Positions 8,517 to 17,499 are shown, numbered from the stretch's first letter. The stretch is DNA of 64,000 nucleotides from Bacillus sp. FJAT-14578 (GCF_000504165.1 NZ_KI632507.1:286-64285), one strand, 5' to 3'. Notes: generated from the sequence alone by a model not told the origin. Made by a program: numbers and translations.

Positions 8517-9305
8517 ATGCCTGTTATTTCCACAAATGAATGGTTGACTCACATGCTTAAAGATCCTCGTTCATTCGAGGAAAAGTTGGCGGTTTATTTT
8601 TCGGAGTTTTCCTCAAAGGAAATGATTCACTTACTGATAAGTCATGGAATGTTTCGAATAGGCGGAGAACCGAAAGAACAAATTGAAGCGTTTGTAAAAA
8701 AAGATTTATGGAAGAAAATCAATCCTCACTTTAAAAAACTTCAAAGATTGTGGAATGGGCCTGATATTCCTGTTTTGCTATTTCCGTCAGATTCAAGGAA
8801 TCGCCAAATTCAAAGAGAGTTTAATGGCAAATCAGGAGTGGCATTTTCAGATAAACTGTTTTTATTTGTAAGGGAAAATGTAGAAGAGGCCGAACTGTTC
8901 GCCGTTTTGACACATGAGTATCATCATATTTGCCGGCTGAAGGCCATGAGAAAAAAAGAAGAGGAGTTGACCCTTCTTGATACATTAGTAATGGAAGGGC
9001 TGGCTGAACACGCCGTTAAAGAACAAGTGGGAGAAGCTTATCTTGCTCCATGGACAAAATATTACAGTAGAGAGCGGGCTATGCAATACTGGGAGAAGTA
9101 TATTTATCCGAACCGACATATCAAAAAAGAAGAAAGGACACATGATGAGTTGCTTTACGGAATGAGATGGTATCCCAAGATGGTCGGATATAACACCGGA
9201 TATCACCTTGTCACAAGTTATACAAAATCGAATCGTTTACCTTCTGCAAAACTGATGCATATTAGCAGTCAAGAAATAGCGGCCAATTCCGGATTTAAAA
9301 GATAG
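8517..9305 (+). CDS. yjaZ: YjaZ, DUF2268 predicted zinc metalloprotease
   Basis: 262 residues. The H-E-x-x-H motif appears as THEYHH at about 137-142, with a downstream Glu in MEGLAEH (about 165-171), the arrangement of DUF2268 zincin-like proteins. Start ATG was chosen because AAAGGAAG lies just upstream; an in-frame TTG six codons earlier is less likely. No signal peptide or membrane segment, so probably cytoplasmic. B. subtilis carries yjaZ directly after fabF as here. The substrate is unknown. It is transcribed after the fabF terminator and so probably has its own promoter. Confidence 0.8.
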   Translation: MPVISTNEWLTHMLKDPRSFEEKLAVYFSEFSSKEMIHLLISHGMFRIGGEPKEQIEAFVKKDLWKKINPHFKKLQRLWNGPDIPVLLFPSDSRNRQIQREFNGKSGVAFSDKLFLFVRENVEEAELFAVLTHEYHHICRLKAMRKKEEELTLLDTLVMEGLAEHAVKEQVGEAYLAPWTKYYSRERAMQYWEKYIYPNRHIKKEERTHDELLYGMRWYPKMVGYNTGYHLVTSYTKSNRLPSAKLMHISSQEIAANSGFKR

Positions 9306-9478
9306 GCGTTGTTAAACCATTTGTTGATTTCGCTTGCTTTTGACTCATTCGTGCAAAATGGCTATTTGTCCAGCTGCACAAGCCAAACGGTACGGTTGTT
9401 TCCCTTCTTCCTGCGGAGTCAAAAATCAACACTAGACCTTAACATATCCAAAAGATAAAAAGTAAATATGGAAAATTG

Positions 9479-9520
9479 GAAACACTGATATGTCAAAGCT
9501 GTATCGGTGTTTCTAATTTT
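9479..9520 (+). terminator. Probable terminator, downstream of yjaZ
   Basis: GAAACACTGATA pairs with TATCGGTGTTTC around an 11-base loop and is followed by TAATTTTTT. Confidence 0.7.
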
Positions 9521-9540
9521 TTAGGGGAGGTATAAGCCGA

Positions 9541-9594
9541 ATGAAGGAACGTTCCATCATTAAAAGAGATTTTGCTGTCCGGCATACGGAATAA
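9541..9594 (+). CDS. Possible 17-residue peptide
   Basis: ATG lies ten bases after AGGGGAGG, and the frame reads MKERSIIKRDFAVRHTE then stop. Only the ribosome binding site argues for translation. It could be a leader peptide for the small membrane protein gene 140 bases downstream, or chance. Confidence 0.2.
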   Translation: MKERSIIKRDFAVRHTE

Positions 9595-9734
9595 CAGGGA
9601 GAGGAAAATGTTCAAAGGTAATTGGCAAATTATATGGCAGGGGAATATGCACGATGTATTGTTTCATATAATTTAGAAATGAGTGGGACAAGTCTGACAA
9701 GGGAGAGATGAAAGATGATGGAGTTTGAAGACGG

Positions 9735-9956
9735 TTGATTCGGTTGTTTCTATTGTTAACAGGGTTTGGATTCGCTGTAATAGGGGGAGTCAGCATGATT
9801 GCATATTTGAATTTACTGACTGCAGGATATACGTATGAAGAATATTTTCATTATATTAAAACAAGACCTGAATGCTATTTATCATTATTAGGATTGCTTT
9901 TTTTATATTTAGCCATTTATATATCTCCTCCGACGAGAAAAGATAAATACAATTAA
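9735..9956 (+). CDS. Small two-span membrane protein, 73 residues
   Basis: Two hydrophobic segments (about 3-27 and 48-66) separated by an acidic aromatic loop (YTYEEYFHYIKTRPE). The TTG start overlaps the TGA stop of a seven-codon frame (9715-9738) that has its own GGGAGAGATG site, so translation may be coupled. No family with known function recognised. It stands directly before yjbA, 74 bases away, in the same direction. Reality is supported by the clear membrane pattern and a clean stop; the exact start is uncertain. Confidence 0.6.
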   Translation: MIRLFLLLTGFGFAVIGGVSMIAYLNLLTAGYTYEEYFHYIKTRPECYLSLLGLLFLYLAIYISPPTRKDKYN

Positions 9957-10030
9957 CATGATTTGGAATAAAATTACCTTTATATGCCTATACTGATTGT
10001 TAATAAACAGTTAGTAAGTGAGGGGTAAAA

Positions 10031-10780
10031 ATGCTATATCTTCATGATGTATGGGTCAATTGGTTTGAAGGTGAGGAAAATGGTTATAATGTATGCAGTT
10101 TCCATGAATGGCGTAAAGATGATTGTGTCGAATTGCTTGACCAAGTTCCTTTATTGAAAGTACACCCACTGTTGTTTCACTACATTGAAAATGATTTATC
10201 CGAGTTACCTCAACCATTACTAAACGATGTGTTTCAAAAAGCATACATCCGGAAAAATCATGAGAGAATTCAGCTGGAGTATTGTTTTGTTGTAACGGAT
10301 GGCCAAGGGATTATAGCAGTTGATACGATGGGCTATCAAATTCCCATTCGAAAAAGCCGCTTGATTCCGCGTCAAGAACAGCTTGTGTATGAAATGATCC
10401 AGGAGCAAGATGTGATTGAATATGAATTTGACCAGCATGAACTTGAGAAAAAAGAGCATCATATTTTGTCGCCGCCACCAAATACGATGAGGGGCCTAAC
10501 GAGAAAAGAACGCCAGCTAAAGCAGCTGTTGTTTATGGCTTTGGATCAGCTTCATACATCCAAAAATGTTGCTCAAGTCCGTTACTGGTATACGGAATGG
10601 AATCCGAGCCGGTATGAACAAACCCAGCAGATGTCGTTTGAGGAAGTATGGAAGAGTTTATATGAGGATACGAAGCAAGGATGGTCTGAGAAGCACATGT
10701 CTTTATGCGAAAACTTAATAAAAGGACAGCCTTTCTTCGAAAAACTATGGGAAATGGAACAAGAATCAAAAGTGAATTAA
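10031..10780 (+). CDS. yjbA: YjbA family (DUF3603) protein
   Basis: 249 residues, soluble, no signal peptide. The N-terminus MLYLHDVWVNWFEGEENGYN and the tryptophan-rich segment RYWYTEWNPSRY match my recollection of the Bacillus YjbA/DUF3603 family, whose role is unknown. ATG follows GTGAGGGG. It is followed by its own strong terminator and is convergent with trpS; B. subtilis has the same yjbA-trpS arrangement. Confidence 0.8.
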   Translation: MLYLHDVWVNWFEGEENGYNVCSFHEWRKDDCVELLDQVPLLKVHPLLFHYIENDLSELPQPLLNDVFQKAYIRKNHERIQLEYCFVVTDGQGIIAVDTMGYQIPIRKSRLIPRQEQLVYEMIQEQDVIEYEFDQHELEKKEHHILSPPPNTMRGLTRKERQLKQLLFMALDQLHTSKNVAQVRYWYTEWNPSRYEQTQQMSFEEVWKSLYEDTKQGWSEKHMSLCENLIKGQPFFEKLWEMEQESKVN

Positions 10781-10812
10781 AAAGACGAGCGGGTTCATCC
10801 GCTCGTCTTTTT
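10780..10812 (+). terminator. Terminator of yjbA
   Basis: AAAAAGACGAGCGG pairs with CCGCTCGTCTTTTT with a five-base loop. Confidence 0.9.
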
Positions 10813-10816
10813 GAGC

Positions 10817-10856
10817 TATTTTTACTCTTGAGAGAAAAAACTCCCAAGAGTAAAAG
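10817..10856 (-). terminator. Terminator of trpS
   Basis: On the minus strand TTTTACTCTTGGGAG pairs imperfectly with CTCAAGAGTAAAA around a T-rich loop. Confidence 0.65.
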
Positions 10857-10865
10857 TTCCACTTA

Positions 10866-11852
10866 TTATTTTTTACGTCCAAGTCCCATTGCGTTTTTCA
10901 TTTTACGAAGCATTTTATTGGCCGCTTGGTTGGCGCGTTCTGCACCTTCATCCAAAATATCATCAAGCTTTGTCGATTCGATTAAGCTATAATACGTTTC
11001 TTGAATCGGTGAAAGGGCGTTTACCACAATTTCTGCCGTATCGGTTTTGAAATCTCCATAGCCTTTTCCTTCATACATTGCTTCAATCTCTTCTATTGTT
11101 TTGTTTCCTAATATCGAGTAGATACCCATTAAATTAGAAATGCCTGCCTTGTTTTCTTTATCAAAACGGACGATTCCTTCTGAATCGGTCACGGCACTCT
11201 TAATTTTCTTTTCGATTGTTTTGGCATCATCAAGCATTGTAATGAATGCTTTTTGATTGGGATCAGATTTACTCATCTTTTTATGCGGGTCTTGCAATGA
11301 CATAATACGAGCTCCGACCTTTGGAATTCGGACTTCAGGAATCGTGAAAATGTCGTTATATTTTTTATTGAAGCGCTCAGCTAAATCGCGGGTTAGTTCG
11401 AGATGCTGTTTTTGGTCTTCTCCAACAGGAACGATATCTGTCCCGTATAATAAAATATCTGCTGCCATTAATGGAGGATATGTTAATAATCCTGCTGAAA
11501 CGGCTTCTTTTCCTGCCGATTTGTCTTTAAATTGTGTCATGCGCTCAAGCTCTCCAATATATGACACACATTGAAGCAACCAGCCCGCCTCCGTATGGGC
11601 TGGAACTTCCGATTGGATAAATAGGGTTGATTTTGCCGGGTCGATGCCCACCGAAACATACAAGGCAGCCAAGCTGCGAATGTTTTTGCGGAGCTGCAAG
11701 CGGTCTTGCGGAACCGTAATGGCATGCTCATCGACGATACAGAAATAACAATTGTAATCATTTTGCAATTCTACAAACTGCTTCAATGCTCCAATATAGT
11801 TTCCAAGTGTAATGGTACCGCTTGGCTGAATGCCGGAAAAAATAGTTTTCAT
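10866..11852 (-). CDS. trpS: Tryptophanyl-tRNA synthetase
   Basis: 328 residues, the usual length of class Ic bacterial TrpRS. It joins tryptophan to tRNA-Trp using ATP. The HIGH-equivalent is PSGTITLGNYIG (about 10-20) and the KMSKS loop is KKMSKSDPNQ (about 193-202). Both signature motifs are intact. The ATG is preceded by GGATG on the minus strand. The gene is controlled by the T-box leader immediately upstream, whose specifier codon is TGG. Confidence 0.97.
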   Translation of the reverse strand: MKTIFSGIQPSGTITLGNYIGALKQFVELQNDYNCYFCIVDEHAITVPQDRLQLRKNIRSLAALYVSVGIDPAKSTLFIQSEVPAHTEAGWLLQCVSYIGELERMTQFKDKSAGKEAVSAGLLTYPPLMAADILLYGTDIVPVGEDQKQHLELTRDLAERFNKKYNDIFTIPEVRIPKVGARIMSLQDPHKKMSKSDPNQKAFITMLDDAKTIEKKIKSAVTDSEGIVRFDKENKAGISNLMGIYSILGNKTIEEIEAMYEGKGYGDFKTDTAEIVVNALSPIQETYYSLIESTKLDDILDEGAERANQAANKMLRKMKNAMGLGRKK

Positions 11853-11887
11853 AAATAATCATCCTTTCATCTTAAATCCTGTGAAAA

Positions 11888-12157
11888 ACAAAAAAGCCCA
11901 TTCGTCGCCTAATGAAATTAGGGACGAATGGACCGCGTTGCCACCCTAGTTATCTTGAGATTTTCTCAAAATCGCTCTGGTCATGCTGAAGGAAGCATGA
12001 TGTTCGTTAACGCCGAAAATACGTTCAAGCATTTGACTTGAAAGCTCCAAAGCCCATTCCATATGGATGAATGTTTGTTCCCACCAGCCACAAACTCTCT
12101 GAAAAATCATCGTCATATGTACTCTTCTTTTTCTTTGCTTCAATATAATGGTATCTA
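11888..12157 (-). promoter_or_regulatory. Trp-specific T-box leader of trpS
   Basis: On the minus strand AGGGTGGCAACGCGG (11947-11933) is the conserved T-box sequence, followed by terminator CCATTCGTC...GACGAATGGGC and six T (11932-11890). Stem I carries AGAGAGTTTGTGGCTGGTGG and a specifier loop GGAATGGGC in which TGG (12056-12054) is the Trp codon. The bulge TGGC is complementary to a tRNA 3' end G-CCA, which is what the tRNA-Trp in this window has. Uncharged tRNA-Trp should favour read-through. Confidence 0.93.
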
Positions 12158-12163
12158 AATGTT

Positions 12164-12191
12164 ATTATAACGCGCCGAAATTAAAATGCAA
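12164..12191 (-). promoter_or_regulatory. Promoter of the trpS T-box transcript
   Basis: Minus strand TTGCAT (12191-12186), 16 bases, TATAAT (12169-12164), placing the start about 7 bases downstream, just before stem I of the T-box. Confidence 0.75.
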
Positions 12192-12199
12192 CATTGCGG

Positions 12200-12740
12200 T
12201 ATGGAAGGATCAATATATAGAAAAAATATATTTTTTTGAATGTAACATTATTTCATTAAAACATTAATATATAGAGAAAATATATTTTTGTTTTCGGCAA
12301 AAAACGACATTTTTCTCAAGAAACCGCTTCCAATATATAATACTAAATGATTATTGTTCAAATAGAATAGATAAAAAGACATAGTTTTTTTCTTTTTTTT
12401 CTTTTTTTTCAACAAAATACAGTTGAGTAATAGTATTGCAATAAATTTTTAAACTATTTATAATAAACAGTAATAAATAAATTTTCACAAATATTTTACA
12501 ATCCTTTAATTTTTCAGAAAAATAGAAAAAGACTCTGTTTTTAGTTTATTTATATCAAAAGGTATTTTCTACATTTGATACATATGTATAAAAGCAGAGA
12601 GAACATATTCGTGGTCGAATCAAGTGTAGAGGATGATCTCTTTACACTCATCTTTAGTCTATTACTAACTAGAAAAGTTAGATAATTCTATCAACACAGT
12701 CATTTCTATTAATTCAGAAATTTTTAAAGGGGAATATTAG
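12200..12740. promoter_or_regulatory. Long AT-rich upstream region of the opp operon
   Basis: About 540 bases without a gene. AATATATAG followed by A-tract and ATATATTTTT occurs at 12212 and again 54 bases later at 12266; a third partial copy starts near 12331. ATTTTTCAGAAAAAT (12509-12523) differs in two of 15 positions from the CodY consensus. A hairpin AGTGTAGAG...CTC-TTACACT lies at 12623-12648 and CTAACT-AAGTTAG at 12667-12683. Regulatory function is inferred. Confidence 0.45.
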
Positions 12741-12800
12741 TTGGCTAAAAGTGGGAATTTATTTATTGATAAACTAATCAATGTGGGGGGAAAAAAATGA
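12741..12800 (+). CDS. Possible 19-residue leader peptide overlapping oppA
   Basis: TTG follows AAAGGGG by eight bases; the frame reads MAKSGNLFIDKLINVGGKK and its TGA overlaps the oppA ATG as ATGA. That is the geometry of translational coupling. The oppA ribosome binding site (GGGGGG) lies inside this frame. Unproven: the frame is short and could be chance. Confidence 0.3.
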   Translation: MAKSGNLFIDKLINVGGKK

Positions 12801-14446
12801 AGAAGAGATTATCTGGTATGTTCAGCTTGCTTCTTGTCTTTTCTCTTTTTTTGTCAGCATGCGGTTTCAATAATGATTCTGCAAGCAAAGACGAAAAAGA
12901 TGCTGGAAGCAAAGATGAAGGAGCAGTAAAACAAGAGCTTCGCGTAAACATCAAAACTGAGCCATTCTCATTACATCCAGGCCTTGCGAATGATTCAGTA
13001 TCAGGCGGCGTATTGCGTCAAACATTTGAAGGGTTAACTCGTATCGGACAAGATGATAAACCTGAAAATGCAATGGCAGAAGATGTGCAAGTAAGCGAAG
13101 ACGGCAAGACATACACATTCAAAATCCGTGAAGATGCTACTTGGACGAATGGTGATCCAGTTGTAGCAAAAGATTTTGAATACGCGTGGAAATGGGTATT
13201 AGATCCGGCTCATGAATCTCAATATTCATACCAGCTTTACTACTTGAAAAATGGTCAAGCTGCAAATGAAGGTAAAGTTCCGGTTGACCAAGTAGGGGTT
13301 AAAGCGATTGATGAAAAAACGTTAGAAGTACAGCTTGAAAACCCGACTCCTTATTTCTTGGAGTTAACGGCGTTCTACACGTATTTGCCTGTTAACAGCA
13401 AAATTGCGGAAGCAAATGACAAGTGGTACACAGATGCGGGCGAAAATTATACATCCAACGGTCCGTTCAAAATGACCACTTGGGATCACAGCAATAAAAT
13501 CGTATTAGAGAAAAATGATACGTACTGGGATAAGGACACTGTAAAACTTGAAAAAATCGAAATGTACATGGTTAATGACAACAACACGGAATTATCCATG
13601 TTTGAAAACGGTGAATTAGACTGGGCTGGTATGCCGACAGGTCAATTACCGGTTGAAGCGATTCCACAATTAAAAGATTCCGGCAAGCTTACGATCCAAG
13701 CGATTGCAGGTACTTACTGGTACAAATTTAATACAGAGCAAAAACCATTGGATAACGTTAATATCCGTAAGGCGTTAGCGTATGCAATCAACCGTCAAGG
13801 CATTACAGAAAATATTACAAAAGACGGTGTAATTCCGGCGATGGCTGCTGTACCGCCGACCATGTTTGAAGAAAACGAAAAAGGTTACTTCAAAGATAAT
13901 GATGTAGAGAAAGCAAAAGAATATCTTCAAAAAGGTTTAGAAGAAATGGGCTTAAAAGATGTATCTGAATTGCCGGCTATCAAGCTTTCTTACAACACAG
14001 ATGATAAGCATGCGAAAATTGCACAAGCTATTCAAAACATGTGGAAAGAAAACTTAGGCGTAAAAGTAGATCTTGATAACGCTGAGTGGGCAGTGTACAT
14101 TGAAAAACTACATCGTGGCGACTATCAAATCGGCCGTATGGGTTGGTTAGGTGATTTCAATGATCCTATCAATTTCTTAGAGCTTTACCGTGATAAAGAA
14201 GGCGGAAACAATGATACGAACTGGGAAAATCCGAAATACAAGCAATTGTTAATTGACTCTGCAAAAGAGGAAGATGCGGAAAAACGCCTTGCGATGTTAA
14301 AAGAGGCGGAAGCGATCTTAATGGATGAAATGCCGATCGCACCAATTTACTTCTATACAAATACTTGGGTACAAGTAGATAACTTAAAAGATGTACATGT
14401 ATCTGGTCTTGGTGATGCTCAATTTAAATGGGCTTACTTCGAGTAA
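12797..14446 (+). CDS. oppA: Oligopeptide ABC transporter substrate-binding lipoprotein
   Basis: 549 residues. Lipoprotein signal with lipobox LSACG at about 19-22, then a class C solute-binding (SBP_bac_5) domain. VNIKTEPFSLHPGLANDSVSG near the mature N-terminus and the C-terminal AEAILMDEMPIAPIYFYTNTW are typical of OppA. It captures oligopeptides at the outer membrane face for OppBCDF, including cell-wall peptides and quorum signals known to feed competence and sporulation in bacilli. First gene of a complete opp operon; a partial terminator separates it from oppB and would make OppA the most abundant product. Confidence 0.95.
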   Translation: MKKRLSGMFSLLLVFSLFLSACGFNNDSASKDEKDAGSKDEGAVKQELRVNIKTEPFSLHPGLANDSVSGGVLRQTFEGLTRIGQDDKPENAMAEDVQVSEDGKTYTFKIREDATWTNGDPVVAKDFEYAWKWVLDPAHESQYSYQLYYLKNGQAANEGKVPVDQVGVKAIDEKTLEVQLENPTPYFLELTAFYTYLPVNSKIAEANDKWYTDAGENYTSNGPFKMTTWDHSNKIVLEKNDTYWDKDTVKLEKIEMYMVNDNNTELSMFENGELDWAGMPTGQLPVEAIPQLKDSGKLTIQAIAGTYWYKFNTEQKPLDNVNIRKALAYAINRQGITENITKDGVIPAMAAVPPTMFEENEKGYFKDNDVEKAKEYLQKGLEEMGLKDVSELPAIKLSYNTDDKHAKIAQAIQNMWKENLGVKVDLDNAEWAVYIEKLHRGDYQIGRMGWLGDFNDPINFLELYRDKEGGNNDTNWENPKYKQLLIDSAKEEDAEKRLAMLKEAEAILMDEMPIAPIYFYTNTWVQVDNLKDVHVSGLGDAQFKWAYFE

Positions 14447-14482
14447 AATTTAAAAATGTTGTAAAACAAATAAGTGATCACA

Positions 14483-14520
14483 AAGGAAGGTATATGGGGA
14501 TTCTCCATATACTTTTCTTT
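14483..14520 (+). terminator. Attenuating hairpin between oppA and oppB
   Basis: AAGTATATGG-type stem: AAGGTATATGG pairs with CCATATACTTT, followed by TCTTTCT. The weak T tract suggests partial read-through into oppBCDF. Confidence 0.65.
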
Positions 14521-14559
14521 CTGATAAGATCTATTTGTTAAATTATGGAGGTGTTACGT

Positions 14560-15495
14560 GTGCTTAAGTATATCGGCAAACGTTTGCTATATATGTTTTT
14601 ATCACTTTTTTTAATTATTACGGCAACGTTTTTCTTAATGAGAGCTGCTCCAGGAGGACCTTTTACATCTGAGAAGCAATTGCCTCCGGAAATTGAGAAA
14701 AATTTGAATGCCTATTACGGATTAGATCAACCGTGGTACATGCAATATTTAGACTATTTAACGTCTATTGCCCAATGGGATTTCGGTCCATCCTTTAAAT
14801 ATAAAGGACAAACGGTCAATGATTTAATCAACAGTGGATTTCCCGTATCCTTCACTCTTGGAATGGAGGCCATTTTCTTAGCATTGGCATTTGGAGTGTT
14901 GCTGGGGGTCATTGCTGCGTTAAATCATAATAAATGGCAGGACTATACGGCCATGATTATTGCGGTCCTTGGAATCTCTGTACCAAGCTTTATTATGGCA
15001 ACAGTTCTCCAATATTTTTTAGCGATGAAGCTTGGGATGTTTCCGGTTGCACGTTGGGAATCATGGGCGCATACATTTTTGCCTGCCCTGGCTTTAGCTT
15101 CTACACCAATGGCGTTTATCGCTCGTCTGACACGTTCAAGCATGCTTGAAGTATTGAGTAATGATTATATCAAGACAGCAAAGGCAAAAGGGTTAAGCAA
15201 ACCGGTCATTACGGTAAAGCATGCTATTCGAAATGCGATGCTGCCAGTTGTATCATATTTAGGACCGCTCGCTGCGGGTGTGTTGACAGGAAGTTTCGTT
15301 ATTGAAAAAATCTTTGGTATCCCTGGATTAGGAGCCCATTTTGTCTTAAGTATTTCAAATCGTGATTATACAACGATCATGGGTGTAACGGTGTTTTACA
15401 GTATTTTATTACTGGTATGTATTCTTCTTGTGGATATCGCATACGGACTTATCGACCCACGAATCAAGCTAACAGGCGGAAAGAAAGGAGAGTAA
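14560..15495 (+). CDS. oppB: Oligopeptide ABC transporter permease OppB
   Basis: 311 residues from GTG, six bases after GGAGGTG; an in-frame ATG at 14545 overlaps that site and was rejected. Six predicted membrane segments, and the EAA loop near residue 215-235 (KTAKAKGLSKPVITVKHAIR). N-terminal GxPxxRR-type segment RAAPGGPFT is typical of OppB/DppB permeases. It pairs with OppC to form the channel. Three bases separate its stop from oppC. Confidence 0.95.
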   Translation: MLKYIGKRLLYMFLSLFLIITATFFLMRAAPGGPFTSEKQLPPEIEKNLNAYYGLDQPWYMQYLDYLTSIAQWDFGPSFKYKGQTVNDLINSGFPVSFTLGMEAIFLALAFGVLLGVIAALNHNKWQDYTAMIIAVLGISVPSFIMATVLQYFLAMKLGMFPVARWESWAHTFLPALALASTPMAFIARLTRSSMLEVLSNDYIKTAKAKGLSKPVITVKHAIRNAMLPVVSYLGPLAAGVLTGSFVIEKIFGIPGLGAHFVLSISNRDYTTIMGVTVFYSILLLVCILLVDIAYGLIDPRIKLTGGKKGE

Positions 15496-15498
15496 ACA

Positions 15499-16416
15499 AT
15501 GCAGCAAATTCCAAAGGATATGTTTCAGCCTGCTACGGTTGATTTAAGTGAAGCAGAAAAAATCTCGAAGCCTAGTCTTTCATTCTGGAAAGATGTATCC
15601 CTTCGTTTTCGCAAAAATAAATTAGCGATGTTTGGGATTGTACTGCTGGGCTTGCTCTTATTCATGGCCATTTTTGGCCCGATGATGACAAAGTATGATT
15701 ACGCAACGAATGATTTAATGAGTACAAACCAAGCGCCATCTGGTGAACACTGGTTCGGAACGGATGAATTAGGACGCGATGTCTTTACCCGTACGTGGAT
15801 CGGGGCGAGAATTTCTTTATTCATTGGTTTATCAGCGGCACTTATCGATCTGTTTATCGGAGTTATTTGGGGAAGCATCGCCGGCTACCGAGGTGGTCGT
15901 ACAGATGAAGTTATGATGCGCTTTGCTGACATTCTATGGGGTGTACCGTACTTATTGCTCGTTATTTTGTTGATGGTTGTATTAGACCAAGGATTAGGAA
16001 CCATGATTCTAGCGATGACCATTACAGGTTGGATTAACATGGCACGTATTGTACGCGGACAAGTGCTGCAATTAAAAGGCCAAGAATATGTGCTGGCTTC
16101 TCAAACGTTAGGGGCAGATACAAAACGCATTTTATTCAAACACTTAATTCCAAATGCGATGGGGCCTATTTTGGTAACGATGACATTAACGATTCCATCA
16201 GCTATCTTTACAGAAGCATTCTTGAGCTACTTAGGATTGGGTGTACCGGCACCATTGGCAAGCTGGGGAACGATGGCATCTGAAGGGTTGCCGGCCTTGC
16301 AATATTATCCGTGGCGCTTATTCTTCCCGGCTACATTTATCTGTTTAACTATTTTTGCATTCAATGTGATCGGTGACGGTTTACGTGACGCATTAGATCC
16401 AAGATTACGTAAATAA
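15499..16416 (+). CDS. oppC: Oligopeptide ABC transporter permease OppC
   Basis: 305 residues with an N-terminal cytoplasmic extension, six predicted membrane segments, the GTDELGRDVFTR motif (about 89-100) typical of OppC/DppC, and an EAA loop (VLASQTLGADTKRILFKHLIPN, shown here only by position about 198-219). ATG follows AAGGAGAG. It forms the heterodimeric pore with OppB and contacts OppD/OppF. Confidence 0.95.
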   Translation: MQQIPKDMFQPATVDLSEAEKISKPSLSFWKDVSLRFRKNKLAMFGIVLLGLLLFMAIFGPMMTKYDYATNDLMSTNQAPSGEHWFGTDELGRDVFTRTWIGARISLFIGLSAALIDLFIGVIWGSIAGYRGGRTDEVMMRFADILWGVPYLLLVILLMVVLDQGLGTMILAMTITGWINMARIVRGQVLQLKGQEYVLASQTLGADTKRILFKHLIPNAMGPILVTMTLTIPSAIFTEAFLSYLGLGVPAPLASWGTMASEGLPALQYYPWRLFFPATFICLTIFAFNVIGDGLRDALDPRLRK

Positions 16417-16430
16417 GGGAGTGAGAAGAG

Positions 16431-17498
16431 ATGGAACGTTTATTAGAAGTAAATGATTTGGAAGTGGCATTCCAGACATATGCTGGAGAAGTCAAGGCTG
16501 TCCGCGGTGTAAATTTTCACTTGAATAAAGGCGAAACACTTGCCATTGTAGGGGAATCCGGATCAGGTAAAAGTGTAACCTCCCAAACAATCATGAGATT
16601 GATTCCCATGCCTCCTGGTAAAATTACGAACGGTGAAATCATTTTTAACGGTCAAAACCTCGTTCAAAAAACGGATAAAGAAATGGAGCAGATTCGAGGG
16701 AAAGATATCGGAATGATTTTCCAAGATCCAATGACATCGCTAAATCCGACGATGAAGGTTGGACAGCAAATTATGGAAGTATTGATTAAGCATCAGAACA
16801 TGTCGAAAGCACAGGCGAAAGAACGGGCGATTGAACTATTAAAGCTAGTAGGGATTCCGATGCCGGAAAAGCGTGTAAATCAATTTCCACATGAATTTTC
16901 AGGCGGTATGAGACAGCGTGTTATGATTGCCATCGCACTTGCGTCCAATCCAAGACTGTTAATTGCGGACGAACCGACAACAGCGCTGGATGTGACGATT
17001 CAAGCGCAAATTTTGGAATTAATGAAGGAACTTCAAGAAAAAATGGGTACATCCATCATCTTTATTACCCATGACTTAGGTGTTGTAGCAAATGTGGCAG
17101 ATCGTGTGGCCGTAATGTACGCAGGCCAAATTGTCGAGACAGGAACAGTGGACGAAATTTTCTATAACCCTCAGCATCCATATACGTGGGGACTGTTGGC
17201 ATCCATGCCGAGCTTAGACAATGATACACAAGAAGAACTTGCGGCCATTCCAGGATCACCTCCGGATTTGACTAATCCGCCTAAAGGAGATGCTTTTGCT
17301 CCTCGTAATCCTTATGCCATGAAAATAGACTTTGAACAAGAACCGCCAATGTTTAAAATATCTGATACACATTATGCGAAAACATGGTTGCTGCATCCGG
17401 ATGCCCCAAAGGTAGAACCGCCGGAATCGGTAAAGCGCCGTATGCGCCAGTTGGCTAATTCTTATGCAAAGCCTGTGTTAATAAAGGACGGTGAGTAA
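16431..17498 (+). CDS. oppD: Oligopeptide ABC transporter ATPase OppD
   Basis: 355 residues. Walker A GESGSGKS (about 41-48), Q-loop FQDPMTSLNPT (about 97), ABC signature FSGGMRQR (about 157), Walker B LLIADEP and the H-loop FITHD. The C-terminal oligopeptide/dipeptide domain (HPYTWGLLASMP) is present; Cys clusters of some relatives are not. It hydrolyses ATP to drive peptide import with OppF. Its stop overlaps the region immediately before the oppF start, indicating translational coupling. Confidence 0.95.
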   Translation: MERLLEVNDLEVAFQTYAGEVKAVRGVNFHLNKGETLAIVGESGSGKSVTSQTIMRLIPMPPGKITNGEIIFNGQNLVQKTDKEMEQIRGKDIGMIFQDPMTSLNPTMKVGQQIMEVLIKHQNMSKAQAKERAIELLKLVGIPMPEKRVNQFPHEFSGGMRQRVMIAIALASNPRLLIADEPTTALDVTIQAQILELMKELQEKMGTSIIFITHDLGVVANVADRVAVMYAGQIVETGTVDEIFYNPQHPYTWGLLASMPSLDNDTQEELAAIPGSPPDLTNPPKGDAFAPRNPYAMKIDFEQEPPMFKISDTHYAKTWLLHPDAPKVEPPESVKRRMRQLANSYAKPVLIKDGE

Positions 17499-17499
17499 A

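Larger units (their letters stand above)
9306..9734. repeat. Gene-poor region with fragments of repeat families B and C
   Basis: At 9334-9356 GCTTTTGACTCATTCGTGCA matches family C (also 39808-39831). At 9365-9445 AGCCAAACGGTACGG and CTTCCTGCGGAGTCAAAAA are the inverted ends of family B, followed by AACACTAGACCTTAACAT. A terminator (9479) and a 17-codon ORF (9541) follow. No larger gene. Confidence 0.6.
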
